64,000 bases of DNA from Rhodoferax fermentans (GTDB lineage: Bacteria; Pseudomonadota; Gammaproteobacteria; Burkholderiales; Burkholderiaceae_C): NCBI RefSeq assembly GCF_002017865.1, contig NZ_MTJN01000002.1:1116001-1180000 (forward strand), written 5' to 3'. The translations under genes were made by a program, and so were the position numbers. The first letter of the stretch is position 1, and each line of letters begins with the position of its first letter. Shown in pieces: positions 37,213-47,040 of this stretch. The notes below the pieces were generated by a model. It was not told the DNA's origin and made no database searches. It saw only the letters and a list, made by a program, of their open reading frames with translations.

Positions 37213-39023
37213 CACGCATCCACCTTCAAAATGGCCAGGAATGCCTCTTGGGGCACCTCGACCGAGCCAATTTGCTTCATGCGTTTTTTGCCTTCTTTTT
37301 GTTTCTCAAGCAGCTTGCGTTTGCGCGAAATGTCACCGCCATAACACTTGGCGATCACGTTCTTGCGCAGCGCTTTGATTGTCTCACGGGCTATCACGTT
37401 GGCCCCGATGGCGGCCTGGATCGCCACGTCGTACATCTGGCGCGAGATCACCTCACGCATCTTGCCCACCACCGCACGGCCCCGGTAGACCGACTGTGAA
37501 CGGTGCACGATGATCGACAAGGCATCGACCTTCTCGCCGTTGAGCAGGATGTCGACCTTGACCACGTCGGCAGTGCGGTACTCCTTGAACTCATAGTCCA
37601 TCGACGCGTAACCGCGCGAGACACTCTTGAGCTTGTCAAAGAAGTCCATCACGATCTCACCGAGCGGCATCTCGTAGGTCAAGACCACCTGGCGGCCTTT
37701 GTAGGCCATGTTCATCTGCACACCACGCTTCTGGTTGGCCAGGGTCATCACTGGGCCCACATACTCCTGTGGCATGTACAGGTGCACGGTAACGATGGGT
37801 TCGCGGATTTCTTCCAGACGGCCCTGATCGGGCATCTTGGACGGGTTCTCCACCATCTTGACGGTGCCATCGGCCTGCACCACCTGGTAGACCACGCTGG
37901 GCGCGGTGGTGATCAGGTCCTGGTCAAACTCACGCTCCAGGCGTTCCTGCACAATTTCCATGTGCAACAGACCCAAAAAGCCGCAGCGGAAGCCAAAACC
38001 GAGTGCTTGTGACACCTCGGGTTCGTAATGCAGTGACGCGTCGTTGAGTTTGAGTTTCTCCAGGCTATCGCGCAGGCCTTCGTACTGGTTCGCTTCGGTC
38101 GGGTACAGACCAGCAAACACCTGGGGCTGGATTTCCTTGAAACCGGGCAAGGGCTCGGTCGCAGTCGCCGCTGCACCACCGGTGCCGGGGCGGATCAGGG
38201 TGATGGTGTCACCCACCTTAGCCGCTTGCAACTCGCGAATACCAGCAATGATGTAACCCACCTCACCGGCTTCGAGCGCCTCACGGGGCTGGTTGGCTGG
38301 GGTGAACACACCCAGGCTATCGGCGTTGTAGGTGGTGCCGGTGGCCATCATCTTGATGCGCTCGCCCTTGGCCAGACGGCCATCAACCACTCGCACCAGC
38401 ATCACCACACCGACATAACTGTCAAACCAGCTGTCGATGATCATGGCACGCAAAGCGGCGTCAGGATTACCTTTGGGTGCGGGCACACGCGCCACCACCG
38501 CCTCCAGGATGTCGTCGATGCCCAGACCGGTTTTGGCCGAGCAGACGATTGCATCTGCAGCGTCAATGCCAATCACATCTTCAATTTCCGAGCGGGCGTT
38601 GTCCGGGTCGGCATTGGGTAAGTCGATCTTGTTGAGCACCGGCACCACTTCCACACCGAGGTCGAGCGCGGTGTAGCAGTTGGCCACGGTTTGCGCCTCC
38701 ACCCCCTGGCTGGCGTCCACCACCAGCAGGGCGCCTTCACAGGCCGACAGCGAACGGCTCACCTCGTAGGAAAAGTCCACGTGGCCGGGGGTGTCGATCA
38801 AGTTCAGGTTGTAGGTCTTGCCGTCCTTGGCCTTGTACTGCAAGGCTGCCGTCTGGGCTTTGATGGTGATGCCGCGCTCTTTCTCGATGTCCATCGAGTC
38901 CAGCACCTGGGCTTCCATCTCGCGCTCCTGCAGGCCACCGCAGCGCTGGATCAGGCGATCAGCCAGCGTTGACTTGCCGTGGTCAATATGGGCAATGATC
39001 GAAAAGTTTCTGATGTGATTCAT
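37212..39023 (-). CDS. lepA: Elongation factor 4 (LepA)
   Basis: 603-residue ribosome-binding GTPase. G1 is [16 protein letters not shown] (about residues 9-24), followed by the G2 region [13 protein letters not shown]3 DTPGHVDF and G4 NKIDLPNAD. The EF-G-like domains and the LepA-specific C-terminal domain ([19 protein letters not shown]) complete it. It heads lepA-lepB-DUF4845-rnc-era, the arrangement common to proteobacteria. Confidence 0.97.
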   Translation of the reverse strand: MNHIRNFSIIAHIDHGKSTLADRLIQRCGGLQEREMEAQVLDSMDIEKERGITIKAQTAALQYKAKDGKTYNLNLIDTPGHVDFSYEVSRSLSACEGALLVVDASQGVEAQTVANCYTALDLGVEVVPVLNKIDLPNADPDNARSEIEDVIGIDAADAIVCSAKTGLGIDDILEAVVARVPAPKGNPDAALRAMIIDSWFDSYVGVVMLVRVVDGRLAKGERIKMMATGTTYNADSLGVFTPANQPREALEAGEVGYIIAGIRELQAAKVGDTITLIRPGTGGAAATATEPLPGFKEIQPQVFAGLYPTEANQYEGLRDSLEKLKLNDASLHYEPEVSQALGFGFRCGFLGLLHMEIVQERLEREFDQDLITTAPSVVYQVVQADGTVKMVENPSKMPDQGRLEEIREPIVTVHLYMPQEYVGPVMTLANQKRGVQMNMAYKGRQVVLTYEMPLGEIVMDFFDKLKSVSRGYASMDYEFKEYRTADVVKVDILLNGEKVDALSIIVHRSQSVYRGRAVVGKMREVISRQMYDVAIQAAIGANVIARETIKALRKNVIAKCYGGDISRKRKLLEKQKEGKKRMKQIGSVEVPQEAFLAILKVDA

Positions 39024-39063
39024 TCGGGCAAACCGACAAAGTGAGTGAAAAACGTGGGAACAG

Positions 39064-39094
39064 AAAAAAGGGCGCGGTCTTCAACGACGCGCCC
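39064..39094 (-). terminator. Rho-independent terminator downstream of degP
   Basis: On the minus strand, GGGCGCG (39094-39088) pairs with CGCGCCC (39076-39070) and is followed by six T residues. It separates the rpoE-degP transcript from lepA. Confidence 0.9.
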
Positions 39095-39190
39095 TGGTCC
39101 AAGTTTCTGACGGCCTCAAAGAGAGCCGGGGCTGTATTGTAAGGAAAAAGCGCAACGTCCCGAGCGCATGGCCCGGGGGCGCCAGATCGG

Positions 39191-39242
39191 CAACCGGTGC
39201 GAGGGCCTGGTCACAGCTTGTCCCAAGCTTGTGCACCGGTTG
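39191..39242 (-). other. Long imperfect inverted repeat after degP
   Basis: Outer perfect arms CAACCGGTGC (39191-39200) and GCACCGGTTG (39233-39242), with inner pairing between CACAGCTTG and CAAGCTTGTG. It has no T-run and lies 7 bp beyond the degP stop. It may protect the mRNA end. Confidence 0.55.
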
Positions 39243-39248
39243 TACACA

Positions 39249-40715
39249 TCATTTCAGAGGCCGGATCACGGTGTACTGCGACCATTCACCACGGCGGAAC
39301 AACACACTGAGCGGCTTGTTTTTGTCGAGCTTGGCCAACACCGAGTCAAACTCCTGCATATTGCTCACCGTCACATTGGCCAGCGCCACAATGATGTCGC
39401 CCTCACGCAAACCGGCACGGGCCGCAGCATCGGTGGCACTCTCAACACGCACCCCTCCTTTGCCACCCAGCTCCTTGCGGGCTGCCTCGTTCAGATCAGA
39501 CACCACCAGCCCCAAGCTTTGCGCCGCAGAGGTTTTGGGCGGCTTGGCCGATTTGGAATTGGCCTTAACAGCGGGTTTGTCCGGCTCGATCTCGGCAATC
39601 GTCACCGCAATCTCCTTGGTGGCACCACGACGAAACACCGTGAGGGTGCTCTTGGTGCCGGGTTTGGTGTTACCCACCATGCGCGGCAAGTCCGAAGACT
39701 TCTCCACCGCCTTGCCATCAAATTTGATGATGATGTCACCCGCCTCAATACCGGCCTTGTCGGCAGGTGCACCAGCTTCCACCGCTCGAACAAAAGCGCC
39801 TTGCGGTTTGCCCAGGCCAATCGACTCGGCCACCTCTTTGGACACCTGGTCAATCTGCACCCCGATACGGCCCCGTGTCACCTTGCCGGTGGCACGCAAC
39901 TGCTCACTGACACGCACCGCCTCGTCGATCGGGATCGAGAAAGAGATGCCCATGGAGCCGCCCGAACGCGAATAAATCTGGCTGTTGATGCCCACCACCT
40001 CACCACGCATGTTGATCAACGGCCCGCCCGAGTTGCCCGGGTTGATGGCCACATCGGTCTGGATGAAGGGCAGGTAGTCACCGGTGTCACGCTGTTTGGC
40101 GCTCACAATGCCTGCGGTCACGGTGTTTTCCAGGCCAAAGGGGGAGCCAATCGCCACCACCCATTCCCCCACGCGCAAGCGCCCCACGTCACCGACCTTG
40201 ACGGCCGGCAGGCCGGCGGCCTCGATCTTGACCACCGCCACATCGCTGCGTTTGTCGGAACCAATGATCTTGGCCTTGAACTCGCGCTTGTCGGTCAGGG
40301 TCACCACCACCTCGTCAGCACCTTCAACCACATGGGCATTGGTCATGATCATGCCGTCGGCCGTCAGGATGAAGCCCGAACCCACACCACGCGGCTGCTC
40401 TTCATCACGCGGTTGCTGTGGCTGGTTGCGCGGCGCCTGGCGTGGCATGTTAGGGATGGGGATGCCAAAACGACGGAAAAACTCCAGCATGTCTTCGTCC
40501 ATTTGCGGCGCCTGATCCGTGGCCGCGCTGACTTTCTCCAGCGTGCGGATGTTCACCACCGAGGGACTGGTGCGCTCCACCAGATCGGCAAAATCCGGCA
40601 AGCTGGCAGCCTGCGCCCAGGCTGACGTGGTGGGCACCAGGGTGGTGAGGGCCGTGGCCATCAACGCGCCGCTGAAGACACAGGCATACAAGCGTTTCCA
40701 ATTCAAGTGCATCAT
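39249..40715 (-). CDS. mucD: Periplasmic serine protease, Do/DegP (MucD) family
   Basis: 488-residue HtrA-type protease and chaperone that clears misfolded envelope proteins. A signal peptide (about residues 1-35) is followed by a trypsin-like domain with the triad His in MTNAHVVEGADEV, Asp in KRSDVAVVKI and Ser in INPGNSGGPL. Two PDZ domains follow (about 270-365 and 395-480). The ATG at 40715 has AAAGGT upstream; a longer in-frame start is unlikely. It is the last gene of the rpoE-rseA-rseB-degP envelope-stress cluster. Confidence 0.95.
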   Translation of the reverse strand: MMHLNWKRLYACVFSGALMATALTTLVPTTSAWAQAASLPDFADLVERTSPSVVNIRTLEKVSAATDQAPQMDEDMLEFFRRFGIPIPNMPRQAPRNQPQQPRDEEQPRGVGSGFILTADGMIMTNAHVVEGADEVVVTLTDKREFKAKIIGSDKRSDVAVVKIEAAGLPAVKVGDVGRLRVGEWVVAIGSPFGLENTVTAGIVSAKQRDTGDYLPFIQTDVAINPGNSGGPLINMRGEVVGINSQIYSRSGGSMGISFSIPIDEAVRVSEQLRATGKVTRGRIGVQIDQVSKEVAESIGLGKPQGAFVRAVEAGAPADKAGIEAGDIIIKFDGKAVEKSSDLPRMVGNTKPGTKSTLTVFRRGATKEIAVTIAEIEPDKPAVKANSKSAKPPKTSAAQSLGLVVSDLNEAARKELGGKGGVRVESATDAAARAGLREGDIIVALANVTVSNMQEFDSVLAKLDKNKPLSVLFRRGEWSQYTVIRPLK

Positions 40716-40758
40716 GTCTGACCTTTTCTGAGAACAAAACAACAACATATCTGGGGGT

Positions 40759-41772
40759 TCAGCGTTTTTTTTCAAAGGCTTGCATCAAGCGGTCCAAGGT
40801 CTGCGACGGCACCTCACCCACCGCCGTCATACACCACGGCCCGACCTGGCGTACGCGCAGGCTGGTGGCCCCCAGCGACAGCGGATGGGCCGACAACATG
40901 CGCGCATGGCGGTTGGGCTCAAACGGCTCCACAAACAGGGACACCGAGGCCAGACCGTCGGAATAAACACACTGCAAGGCACTGCGCCCAGGCGCAGCAG
41001 CCCCCTCACCACGCCGGTAACAACGCATCGGCGCAAAGCCGGGGACGGCAGAGCCAAGCTCCCAGCCCTCCTCTTGCGCTGTGGTCTTGAACAGATGCGG
41101 GCTGACCACCTGGTAACCCTGGGTGTTGTCCATCAAGGCCTTGAGCTTGGCCATGCTCACCGGCGCCTCGAGCTGCAGCTCTGAAAAAGCCGCCTGTTCC
41201 AGCACCTTGCCACTGGGGTCCAGGGTTTGTAACTTGAGCATCAGACCGGTTTTTTGCTCGGTCCAGATCTGGTAACCAAAACGCAGCACATCCACCGGCA
41301 GCAGCTGCACAATGTCCGCCTCCAACCCGGCCACACGGCCCTGGCCGACGCTGCGCAGCCGGTAATAGCGGGGCACCGAGGCATCGGCTTTTTTCAGCAG
41401 GTTGGGAAACAGGCCCAACGCCTCGCGCGTTTCATGCACCACGGTGCGGCTCGCGGGCAAAAAGGTGACGACCTCATCGTTGCGTCGAAAAGTGGTGCGT
41501 GCCGTGCCGGTCAGGGATTCGACCCGCTCCATCTGGCGTTCACCCTCCCCCACATGCCAGATGCGTGCGCTTGACATGTCGCTGCCAGCGGTGACCACAA
41601 AGGTGCCGACATAGGCACGGTTGCGTGGCGCCTCATGCAGGCGTACCAGCCAGCGCTCGATGTTCGCGCCAGGGGCCTCGGCCGGTGGTGCAGGCGTTGC
41701 GGGTTGTGCCGCCAGCCCGAACTGGGTCAGCGCCACCAGCAAGCCAACAACAGCCTCGCGCCAAGGTCTCAA
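40759..41772 (-). CDS. rseB: Sigma-E factor regulatory protein RseB/MucB
   Basis: 337-residue periplasmic regulator that binds RseA and senses envelope damage. A signal peptide (REAVVGLLVALTQFGLAAQP) is followed by the MucB/RseB N-terminal lipoprotein-like domain (WLVRLHEAPRNRAYVGTFVV) and the C-terminal domain. The start is taken as the TTG at 41772, which overlaps the rseA stop (TTGA) and has GAGGA upstream. It lies between rseA and degP. Confidence 0.9.
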   Translation of the reverse strand: MRPWREAVVGLLVALTQFGLAAQPATPAPPAEAPGANIERWLVRLHEAPRNRAYVGTFVVTAGSDMSSARIWHVGEGERQMERVESLTGTARTTFRRNDEVVTFLPASRTVVHETREALGLFPNLLKKADASVPRYYRLRSVGQGRVAGLEADIVQLLPVDVLRFGYQIWTEQKTGLMLKLQTLDPSGKVLEQAAFSELQLEAPVSMAKLKALMDNTQGYQVVSPHLFKTTAQEEGWELGSAVPGFAPMRCYRRGEGAAAPGRSALQCVYSDGLASVSLFVEPFEPNRHARMLSAHPLSLGATSLRVRQVGPWCMTAVGEVPSQTLDRLMQAFEKKR

Positions 41773-42383
41773 CGTTTGTCCTCGCTGAAGGTGGCATTGC
41801 GCAGAAAACCCGCTGGCATCTGCAAGGCGGTGGCACCGCCTACCTGGCGATGTGCAGCCAACAAGGCGTCGAGCTGCGGGTCGCGGATCATGAGCGGCGA
41901 GCCACCATCGGCACTGACCAGCGCCTGCGGTGTCCCCCTGGTCTCGGGTGACGCAGATTGCTGCGCCAGCGTCGCCTCGTTTGGTTGACCCGGCCCTATC
42001 CAAACCAGCCCCTGCCAGGCCAGCAGCCCCACGACGGCCACCGAGGCCAAACCGGCAACACGCCGCCACCAGGGATCGTTGGCCGCTTCTTTAAAGACTT
42101 TTTGGCCTTCAGCCCTTATTGGTAAAGGGCTGACAGCTACTGATTCAGGAGTTTCTTCGGCCAGCCGCAAGCGCAAGTGCGCCAGAAAAGCCGGGTCGTG
42201 CGCTTGCAAAGGTTCAGAAGAGGCACGCATCGCTTGGCCCACGAGATGGTAGGTATCCCAGGTGTCATCCACCGAGACATCGGTGGTGAACGCGTCCAGC
42301 GCGCGCGCCAGATCATCGCCCTCCAGCGCCCCATCCATCAGGGCGGACAGCCTTTCGCTGTTGTGTTGCGTGTGATCAGACAT
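41769..42383 (-). CDS. rseA: Anti-sigma-E factor RseA
   Basis: 204-residue inner-membrane anti-sigma factor. The N-terminal cytoplasmic domain (ERLSALMDGALEGDDLARAL, about residues 10-29) binds RpoE. One membrane helix is at about 108-128, followed by a periplasmic tail that contacts RseB. Residues about 77-95, between the sigma-binding domain and the helix, are encoded by a palindromic repeat (42101-42155), in the region released by regulated proteolysis. The ATG at 42383 is preferred to one nine codons earlier. Downstream of rpoE. Confidence 0.9.
   Translation of the reverse strand: MSDHTQHNSERLSALMDGALEGDDLARALDAFTTDVSVDDTWDTYHLVGQAMRASSEPLQAHDPAFLAHLRLRLAEETPESVAVSPLPIRAEGQKVFKEAANDPWWRRVAGLASVAVVGLLAWQGLVWIGPGQPNEATLAQQSASPETRGTPQALVSADGGSPLMIRDPQLDALLAAHRQVGGATALQMPAGFLRNATFSEDKR
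42101..42155 (+). repeat. Dispersed palindromic repeat inside rseA
   Basis: TTTGGCCTTC, arms AGCCCTT (42111-42117) and AAGGGCT (42125-42131), then GACAGCTACTGATTCAGGAGTTTC, nearly the same tail as the trpB copy. It is translated on the opposite strand as about 19 RseA residues without a stop. Confidence 0.85.
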
Positions 42384-42440
42384 GAGGTACCTCGCCCCTG
42401 TTTTGTTCAAACCGTTCCAACTGCTTCATGTTCACACCCC

Positions 42441-43085
42441 TTACCAACGTTTACCGGTCTGCCGTTCAAGCAGCGGACGCACCTTGACAGAAATGGCCTC
42501 ACGTGCCCGGAAAATCCGCGAACGCACGGTGCCAATCGGACACGCCATCAGTTGGGCAATGTCTTCGTAAGTCAAACCATCCATCTCCCGCAAACTGATG
42601 GCCTGACGCAAATCGTCCGGCAACTCGGCCAGCGCCTGGCTCACCGCCTGGCCAATTTCCTTGGCCGCCAACACCGACTCCGGTGTCTCGTCTGTGCTTG
42701 GTTCGTTTTTGGGCCGGAAAGTTTCATCCTCATCGTCCTTGGGCGCCAGCGCGCTGTCCGAGACGGTGGGGTCTCTCTTCAATTCGAGCAGAAATTTCTT
42801 GGCCGTGTTGACCGCAATGCGATAGAGCCAGGTGTAGAACTGGGCATCACCACGAAACTGGTGCAAGGCCCGGTAGGCCCGGATGAAGGTTTCCTGGGCA
42901 ATGTCTTCGACCAGGTCCACATCGCGCACCATGCGGCCAATCAGCCGCTCCACCCGGCGTTGGTATTTGATGACCAGCAACTCAAACGCCCGCTGGTCAC
43001 CGGCCTGCGCGCGCTCAACCAGCACCAGATCACTGTCAGGCTCGCGTGGCGTGGCCGCGCCCGGCGTCGGTGTGTGGAGGGTCAT
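42441..43085 (-). CDS. rpoE: RNA polymerase sigma factor RpoE (AlgU)
   Basis: 214-residue ECF sigma factor for envelope stress. Region 2 is seen in FELLVIKYQRRVERLI ... DLVEDIAQETFIRAYRAL. An acidic linker (PKDDEDETFRPKNEPSTDE) follows, then region 4 with LPDDLRQAISLREMDGLTYEDIA and GTVRSRIFRAREAI (quoted cores). The ATG at 43085 overlaps the stop of the upstream small membrane protein gene. It is controlled by RseA/RseB encoded next. Confidence 0.95.
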   Translation of the reverse strand: MTLHTPTPGAATPREPDSDLVLVERAQAGDQRAFELLVIKYQRRVERLIGRMVRDVDLVEDIAQETFIRAYRALHQFRGDAQFYTWLYRIAVNTAKKFLLELKRDPTVSDSALAPKDDEDETFRPKNEPSTDETPESVLAAKEIGQAVSQALAELPDDLRQAISLREMDGLTYEDIAQLMACPIGTVRSRIFRAREAISVKVRPLLERQTGKRW

Positions 43086-43537
43086 GGCGCCACCCAATCG
43101 GCATCAGCGGCCGGCTGTGCAGGCTGGCGCGCAAACACCGCACGCCGACAGGCTCGCCAGCGGACAGGTGCGGCCGAGCGTTCTAGCCAGACCCACTGCG
43201 TGGGCGCGTCCTGGGCGCGCAATTGCATCAGTATCAGGTGTTGCAGGTCCAGCGTCACCCGCAGGGTCACGGGGTGCGACAGATCCCCCAGCGTCCAGAT
43301 CCATTGCTGGCCGTCCCAGGTGAGGGTGCCGCTTGGCGTGTGCCGCCAGGACCACAGGGCCAGCACCAGGCTGCTCAACCAAAGCAAGCCGCCCAGCAGA
43401 TGCCCCAGCCTGGGTGTGTCGGTATTCACCGCCCAGGCCATCAGCACGCAGGCACCCAAACCATGAAGCCCAGCCAGCACAGCGCCGTAGAAAGACGAAC
43501 GCCCCACCGGGTAGCTGACCGCTGGGGCGCTGTGCAT
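43082..43537 (-). CDS. Small membrane protein, YgfX/CptA-like
   Basis: 151 residues with two adjacent hydrophobic helices near the N-terminus (about 16-33 and 45-62), then a soluble beta-rich part (TPSGTLTWDGQQWIWTLGD ... LDLQHLILMQLRA). This arrangement resembles YgfX-type proteins, but the match is by shape rather than a firm motif. The start at 43537 is chosen because the upstream sequence overlaps the fabF end. Its stop overlaps the rpoE start (TGA/ATG), so it is coupled to the stress sigma factor. Confidence 0.65.
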   Translation of the reverse strand: MHSAPAVSYPVGRSSFYGAVLAGLHGLGACVLMAWAVNTDTPRLGHLLGGLLWLSSLVLALWSWRHTPSGTLTWDGQQWIWTLGDLSHPVTLRVTLDLQHLILMQLRAQDAPTQWVWLERSAAPVRWRACRRAVFARQPAQPAADADWVAP

Positions 43538-43580
43538 CAGAAAAAATGGCTGGAAGAGGCGAATCCCGCAGTCAGTGGGA

Positions 43581-44828
43581 TCAAGCAGCGCGCTTGAACA
43601 CCAACGAGCCGTTGGTGCCACCAAAACCAAAGTTGTTCTTGATGGCCACGTCGATCTTCATGTCACGCGCCGTGTTGGCGCAGTAGTCCAGGTCGCAGTC
43701 CGGGTCCTGGTTGAAGATGTTCATGGTCGGCGGGCTCTTCTGGTGGTGCAGCGCCAGCACGGTCACCACCGATTCCAGACCACCCGCGCCACCCAACAAG
43801 TGGCCAGTCATCGACTTGGTGGAATTGACCACCACCTTCTTGGCGTGATCACCGAGCGCCGCCTTGATGGCGTTGGACTCATTGGTGTCACCCAACGGGG
43901 TCGAGGTGCCGTGGGCGTTGACGTAGTTGACCTGGTCGGCGTTGACACCGGCGTTCTGCATGGCCATCAGCATGGCACGGCGCGGGCCGTCCATGTTGGG
44001 AGCGGTCATGTGACCGGCATCCCCACTCATGCCAAAACCGGCGAGTTCGGCGTAAATCTTGGCACCACGGGCCTTGGCGTGTTCGTACTCTTCGAGCACC
44101 ATCACACCGGCACCCTCACCCAGCACAAAACCGTCGCGGTCACGGTCCCAGGGGCGCGAGGCGGTGGCTGGATCATCGTTGCGGGTGCTCAGGGCACGCA
44201 TCGCGGCAAAACCACCCACACCCAGCGGGGAAATGGTGGCCTCAGCGCCACCGGCAACCACCACATCGGCGTCACCGTACTCGATCATGCGCCCGGCCTG
44301 ACCAATGCAGTGCAAACCGGTGGTGCAAGCTGTCACGATGGCCAGATTCGGGCCTTTGAAGCCGCAGCGGATCGACACATGACCGGCGATCATGTTGACA
44401 ATGGTGGAAGGCACAAAAAACGGCGAAATACGACGCGCACCGCGCTGCATGTACTCGGCGTGCATGCTCTCGATCATCGGCAGACCACCAATGCCCGAAC
44501 CAATGACGCAGCCAATGCGCGTGGCGAGTTCTTCACTCAAGGCATCACCCCGGGGCAGACCCGCATCAGCGACGGCCTGCTCAGCAGCAGCAATACCAAA
44601 GTGGATGAAGGTGTCCATGGTGCGCGCTTCCTTGGCGCTCATGTAGGCTTCAATGTCAAACCCTTTGACCTCGGCTGCGATCTTGCAGCTGAAAGTGGAA
44701 GCATCAAACTTGGTGATCAGGCCCACACCCGATTGACCAGCCAGCAGATTCGCCCAAGTGGTGTCGACCGTGTTTCCAACGGGACTGACACAACCGAGAC
44801 CGGTGACAACTACGCGACGACGGGACAT
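43581..44828 (-). CDS. fabF: Beta-ketoacyl-ACP synthase II
   Basis: 415-residue condensing enzyme of fatty-acid elongation. The nucleophile Cys lies in [12 protein letters not shown] (about residue 164). The two histidines lie in [12 protein letters not shown] and [13 protein letters not shown], and [11 protein letters not shown] closes the fold. It is downstream of acpP, with a terminator hairpin in the 140-bp gap, so it may also be expressed by read-through. Confidence 0.97.
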   Translation of the reverse strand: MSRRRVVVTGLGCVSPVGNTVDTTWANLLAGQSGVGLITKFDASTFSCKIAAEVKGFDIEAYMSAKEARTMDTFIHFGIAAAEQAVADAGLPRGDALSEELATRIGCVIGSGIGGLPMIESMHAEYMQRGARRISPFFVPSTIVNMIAGHVSIRCGFKGPNLAIVTACTTGLHCIGQAGRMIEYGDADVVVAGGAEATISPLGVGGFAAMRALSTRNDDPATASRPWDRDRDGFVLGEGAGVMVLEEYEHAKARGAKIYAELAGFGMSGDAGHMTAPNMDGPRRAMLMAMQNAGVNADQVNYVNAHGTSTPLGDTNESNAIKAALGDHAKKVVVNSTKSMTGHLLGGAGGLESVVTVLALHHQKSPPTMNIFNQDPDCDLDYCANTARDMKIDVAIKNNFGFGGTNGSLVFKRAA

Positions 44829-44856
44829 AAGAATAAGCAGTCAGTGGTTCGTCTGT

Positions 44857-44889
44857 AAAAAGCCTGATGCCTTGCGCAGGCATCAGGCT
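44857..44889 (-). terminator. Terminator between acpP and fabF
   Basis: On the minus strand, perfect 11-bp arms AGCCTGATGCC (44889-44879) and GGCATCAGGCT (44871-44861), loop TGCGCAA, then TTTT. It would reduce fabF relative to the abundant acpP mRNA. Confidence 0.88.
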
Positions 44890-44967
44890 GTGAAATGGTG
44901 ACGCTGCCCGGTGGTGTCAAACACCCCTGCAGCGAAGCGGCACCCTGGGGCGCCGCGCTTGGGTTCA

Positions 44968-45243
<276 letters not shown>

Positions 45244-45290
45244 TTAACCGGACGGATATGTCGGCTGGATGGCTTCTGTTTATACACCGA

Positions 45291-46040
45291 TCACGCCATG
45301 AACATGCCACCATTGACATGCAATTCCTGGCCGGTGACATACGCTGCCTGGGGAGACGCCAGATAAGCCACCGCATGGGCGATGTCGGCTGGTTTGCCCA
45401 GGTGGCCCAAGGGGATCTGCCCCATCAGGGCTTTGTGCTGTTCCTCGGGCAGACCGGCGGTCATGTCGGTTTCGATGAACCCCGGGGCAATGCAGTTGAC
45501 GGTGATGTTGCGCGAACCCAACTCACGCGCCAGCGCACGGGTCATGCCCGCCACACCGGCCTTGGCAGCGGCGTAATTGGCCTGACCCGGATTGCCGGAG
45601 GCCCCCACCACCGAGGTGATGCTGATGATGCGGCCATAACGCTGCTTCATCATGGTCCGCATGACAGCGCGGCTCATTCTGAACACGGCCTTGAGATTGG
45701 TGTCGAGCACCGCATCCCATTCCTCGTCTTTCATGCGCATGGTCAGGTTGTCGCGGGTGATCCCCGCGTTGTTGACCAGAATCTGCAAGCCACCGTGGGT
45801 TTTGACGATGTCGTCGATCAGGGCATCCACGCCGGGCGCATCGTTGACATTGAGGGTTTTGCCACTGCAGCCATCAAACGCTGCCAGGGCCTGGCTGATT
45901 TTGGCGGCGCCGTCGTCGGTGGTGGCGGTGCCAATCACCTTGAGGCCTTGCTGGGCCAATTGCAGTGCAATCGCCGCGCCAATGCCGCGCGAGGCGCCGG
46001 TAACCAGGGCCACCTGGCCTTGAAATGTAGGTTCACTCAT
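45291..46040 (-). CDS. fabG: 3-oxoacyl-ACP reductase
   Basis: 249-residue NADPH-dependent short-chain dehydrogenase. The cofactor motif TGASRGIGAAIA (about residues 14-25), NNAGITRD, the catalytic Ser in ITSVVGASGN and the YAAAKAG Tyr/Lys pair are all present. The ATG at 46040 gives the normal length, and the open frame upstream is the fabD region in another phase. It follows fabD by 4 bp. Confidence 0.96.
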   Translation of the reverse strand: MSEPTFQGQVALVTGASRGIGAAIALQLAQQGLKVIGTATTDDGAAKISQALAAFDGCSGKTLNVNDAPGVDALIDDIVKTHGGLQILVNNAGITRDNLTMRMKDEEWDAVLDTNLKAVFRMSRAVMRTMMKQRYGRIISITSVVGASGNPGQANYAAAKAGVAGMTRALARELGSRNITVNCIAPGFIETDMTAGLPEEQHKALMGQIPLGHLGKPADIAHAVAYLASPQAAYVTGQELHVNGGMFMA

Positions 46041-46044
46041 GAAT

Positions 46045-47001
46045 TCAGGCTTCCAAAAGACTTGTTTTGACGTCCGCCAGAGAGGCGGCATCGAACAACG
46101 CCAGACCCGCCAGGTCGGGCGCAATACGTTTGGCCATACCAGCCAAGACCTTGCCGGGACCACATTCGACCAAGGTGGACAAACCACGGGCTTGCAGGGC
46201 CTGCACCACTTCGACCCAGCGCACCGGGCCAAACGCCTGGCGCACCAGCGCGTCGCGGATACGTTGTGGATCGGACTCCACCGCCACGTCGATGTTGTTG
46301 ACCACCGGGATCTGCGGCACCGCAAATGCGACGGTGTCGAGTTGGTCCTTGAGTTTCAGGGCCGCTGGTTGCATCAGGCTGGAGTGGAAAGGCGCCGACA
46401 CTGGCAAGGGCAAGGCACGCTTGGCGCCCTGGGCCTTGAGCGCCACACAGGCCTGGTCCACCGCAGCCTTGGAACCGGCAATCACGGTCTGGCCAGGGTC
46501 GTTGAAGTTGACCGCCTCCACCACCTCGGCGGTGTTTTGGCCAAAAGACCCCGTCACCTCTGCACAGACAGCAATCACTTTGGCAGCTTCCGTGCCTAGG
46601 ATGGCCGCCATGGCTCCCACACCAACAGGCACGGCTTCCTGCATCGCCTGGGCCCGAAAGCGCACCAGAGGCGCGGCTTGCGACAGCGTCAGCACCCCCG
46701 AGGCCACCAACGCGGAATATTCACCCAGTGAATGCCCGGCCACCGCAGCAGGCGCCACACCCACTTCGGCCATCCAGACGCGGTAGGCCGCCACACCCGC
46801 CACCAGCATCACCGGCTGGGTGTTGGTGGTGAGCGCCAGCGCCTCCTTGGGGCCTTCCTTGATCAACAGACCCACATCTTCATGCAGGGCGTCCGAAGCC
46901 TCGGCCACGGCAGCCCGCACCTGCGGATGATCGGCCCAGCCGTCCAGCATGCCGACCGACTGCGAACCCTGACCCGGAAATACAAAAGCAAATGGTTTCA
47001 T
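46045..47001 (-). CDS. fabD: Malonyl-CoA:ACP transacylase
   Basis: 318-residue acyltransferase loading malonyl groups onto AcpP. FVFPGQGSQSVGML at the N-terminus and the catalytic GHSLGEYSALVASG (Ser about residue 92) are diagnostic, and PVSAPFHSSLM holds the catalytic His. The ATG at 47001 is chosen over a GTG three codons upstream. It is separated from fabH by a palindromic repeat. Confidence 0.96.
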   Translation of the reverse strand: MKPFAFVFPGQGSQSVGMLDGWADHPQVRAAVAEASDALHEDVGLLIKEGPKEALALTTNTQPVMLVAGVAAYRVWMAEVGVAPAAVAGHSLGEYSALVASGVLTLSQAAPLVRFRAQAMQEAVPVGVGAMAAILGTEAAKVIAVCAEVTGSFGQNTAEVVEAVNFNDPGQTVIAGSKAAVDQACVALKAQGAKRALPLPVSAPFHSSLMQPAALKLKDQLDTVAFAVPQIPVVNNIDVAVESDPQRIRDALVRQAFGPVRWVEVVQALQARGLSTLVECGPGKVLAGMAKRIAPDLAGLALFDAASLADVKTSLLEA

Positions 47002-47040
47002 AAATGTCACGGAAAAGTTTCAGAGATATATGACAAATCT

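Noticed and set aside
39168..40625. A 485-codon open frame on the plus strand opposite degP
   Set aside because: It is the antisense shadow of a clear HtrA protease gene; the translation is His/Gln/Arg-rich with no domain, as expected from GC-rich codon bias.
42177..43466. A 429-codon plus-strand frame over rseA-rpoE
   Set aside because: It crosses three genes that have clear families and ends without any context.
43575..44858. A 427-codon open frame on the plus strand opposite fabF
   Set aside because: Antisense to a well-conserved synthase with all catalytic residues; no motif or ribosome site of its own.
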